Assembly: GCA_003562605.1 (NCBI GenBank) | Contig: PWUG01000069.1 | Location: 1-6,287, forward strand | DNA from: Syntrophomonadaceae bacterium | GTDB taxonomy: Bacteria > Bacillota_D > Dethiobacteria > DTU022 | Reading direction: 5' to 3' | DNA length: 6,287 nucleotides | Shown: piece by piece, positions 5,330 through 6,287 of the stretch | How the letters are laid out: each line of letters opens with the position of its first letter | Position numbering within the stretch: the first letter of the stretch is position 1 | Notes under the pieces: model-generated | Databases searched by the model: none | What the model was told of the DNA's origin: nothing | What the model saw: the letters and a program-made list of their open reading frames with translations, nothing else | Position numbers and translations under genes: made by a program

Positions 5330-6287
5330 ATGATAGTGAAAAGCTTTGACTTAATTGTAATCGGTGGCGGAACTGCCGGAATGAACTTGGTTTACCGGGC
5401 AGCGGGAAAAGGTTGGAAGGTAGCTGTAATCGAATCAAGCCATTTGGGAGGGACCTGCATTAACGTCGGCTGTATCCCTTCAAAAACCCTGCTCCACTCG
5501 GGAAGAGTAATGCAGAAAGTACGTGATGCCAGAGATTACGGAGTTATAGTTGAACCGCCGCGGGTTGACTGGCCGGCGGTGGTGCGCCGTAAAGACCGCC
5601 TGGTTGGGCGTATCCGCAGCCGCATCTATGACAACGTTGAAAGCAATGAAAACATAACCTTGATCGAGGGTAAAGCAGAGTTTGTTGGGCCGCGTGCAAT
5701 TGAAGTAAACGGTAACAAGATCACTGCCGATAAAATAGTAATTGCAGCCGGTGCGCGCACTGCAATACCGCAGATTTCAGGTTTGGACATGGTTGACTAT
5801 CTTAACTCCACTTCAGTCATGGATATGCAGGAGCTGCCGGACAGTTTGTTGATTCTGGGCGGAGGTATAATTGCCCTTGAATTTTCACAGCTCTTTGCTC
5901 GCCTTGGAGTCGATGTGACTATCCTTCAGCGTGGCATGCGGTTAGTTACAGCCCTTGAACCGGAAATATCAGATGAAATATGCAAAATTTTGGAAGGCGA
6001 AGGAGTTGTAGTTAAAACCGGTACCGAGATCATAGAAGTGGGCAAAGAGGACTTAGGTATCTATGCCGTCGATAAAACTGAAAACGGGCCGGTACGCTAT
6101 AGATCTGAAAAATTATTGCTGGCAGCGGGTAGAACACCAAACAGCGATAGGCTTAAAGTTAAGAATGCCGGAGTTGAAATTGATGAGGGGGGTTTTATTA
6201 AGGTCGATTCAAATTATCAAACCACTGCTGAAGGAGTTTGGGCCATCGGTGATGTGATAGGTGGAATGATGTTTACCCATGTGGCCT
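5330..6287 (+). CDS. Class I pyridine nucleotide-disulfide oxidoreductase, mercuric reductase/RclA-like (3' end cut by window)
   Basis: The frame stays open from ATG 5330 to the window edge: 319 residues of an expected 450-480. It is an FAD flavoprotein. GGGTAG (12-17) with E35 binds the FAD ADP moiety. GGTCINVGCIPSK (40-52) holds the redox-active disulfide C43-C48. GGGIIALE (177-184) is the NAD(P)H-binding Rossmann turn, AAGRTPN (265-271) follows, and AIGD (305-308) is the second FAD contact. The wording ALEFSQLFARLG and GRTPN, and the FTHVA ending, look closer to MerA/RclA-type enzymes than to dihydrolipoamide dehydrogenase, which usually has IG-E and GR.PN variants. No N-terminal HMA (NmerA) domain is present. 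The C-terminal dimer domain, where MerA carries its vicinal cysteines and others a His-Glu pair, lies beyond the window, so the substrate cannot be decided. No merR, merT or merP is nearby. Expression may be coupled to the YibE/F gene 41 bases upstream. Confidence 0.92.
   Translation, partial: MIVKSFDLIVIGGGTAGMNLVYRAAGKGWKVAVIESSHLGGTCINVGCIPSKTLLHSGRVMQKVRDARDYGVIVEPPRVDWPAVVRRKDRLVGRIRSRIYDNVESNENITLIEGKAEFVGPRAIEVNGNKITADKIVIAAGARTAIPQISGLDMVDYLNSTSVMDMQELPDSLLILGGGIIALEFSQLFARLGVDVTILQRGMRLVTALEPEISDEICKILEGEGVVVKTGTEIIEVGKEDLGIYAVDKTENGPVRYRSEKLLLAAGRTPNSDRLKVKNAGVEIDEGGFIKVDSNYQTTAEGVWAIGDVIGGMMFTHVA

Noticed and set aside
6063..6257. Plus-strand 64-codon frame
   Set aside because: Lies in another frame of the oxidoreductase gene, over its conserved GRTPN and AIGD region.
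5330..6287. Mercury resistance operon
   Set aside because: No merR, merT or merP, no HMA domain, and the decisive C-terminus is outside the window.
1..6287. CRISPR array, tRNA or mobile element
   Set aside because: No spaced direct repeats, tRNA-like cloverleaf ends or transposase motifs were seen on either strand by eye.

Overview
The window reads as ordinary chromosomal bacterial DNA of medium GC content, most likely from a Firmicutes/Clostridia-type anaerobe. This rests on strong AGGAGG ribosome binding sites, use of non-ATG starts, a YkwD-like CAP protein, a YibE/F membrane protein and short intergenic gaps. The taxonomy is an inference from style and gene content. TGA is used as a normal stop. 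I see no tRNA, rRNA, CRISPR array, insertion sequence or phage gene.

Layout, left to right. (1) Bases 16-1902, plus strand: a thioredoxin-fold DUF255 (YyaL/SPATA20-family) protein with a CHWC motif. (2) Bases 1850-2248, minus strand: a HIT-family nucleotide hydrolase/transferase. It converges on the DUF255 gene and overlaps its last 53 bases, so neither gene has room for a terminator. (3) Bases 2249-2453: a divergent intergenic region with a candidate extended -10 promoter for the HIT gene and two abutting perfect inverted repeats. (4) Bases 2454-3200 (or from 2415), plus strand: an unusual protein with an N-terminal helical region carrying an R-N-x3-H motif typical of HEPN domains, followed by two CBS domains. 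(5) Bases 3278-4066, plus strand: a membrane-anchored or secreted CAP/SCP-domain protein with an EP-dipeptide linker. (6) Bases 4173-5288, plus strand: a YibE/F-family membrane protein with a signal peptide and about seven membrane segments. (7) Bases 5330-6287, plus strand: a class I pyridine nucleotide-disulfide oxidoreductase of the mercuric reductase/RclA-like type, cut by the window end.

The four plus-strand genes from 2454 onward are spaced 77, 106 and 41 bases apart. The last pair could be co-transcribed; the others may be separate units. No single pathway clearly links them. The shared flavour is envelope (CAP, YibE/F) and redox or nucleotide housekeeping (DUF255, HIT, disulfide oxidoreductase). 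The item most worth a second look is the HEPN-like plus CBS protein, which would join a possible RNase-type fold to an adenine-nucleotide sensor. This reading rests on a short motif and needs structural confirmation.
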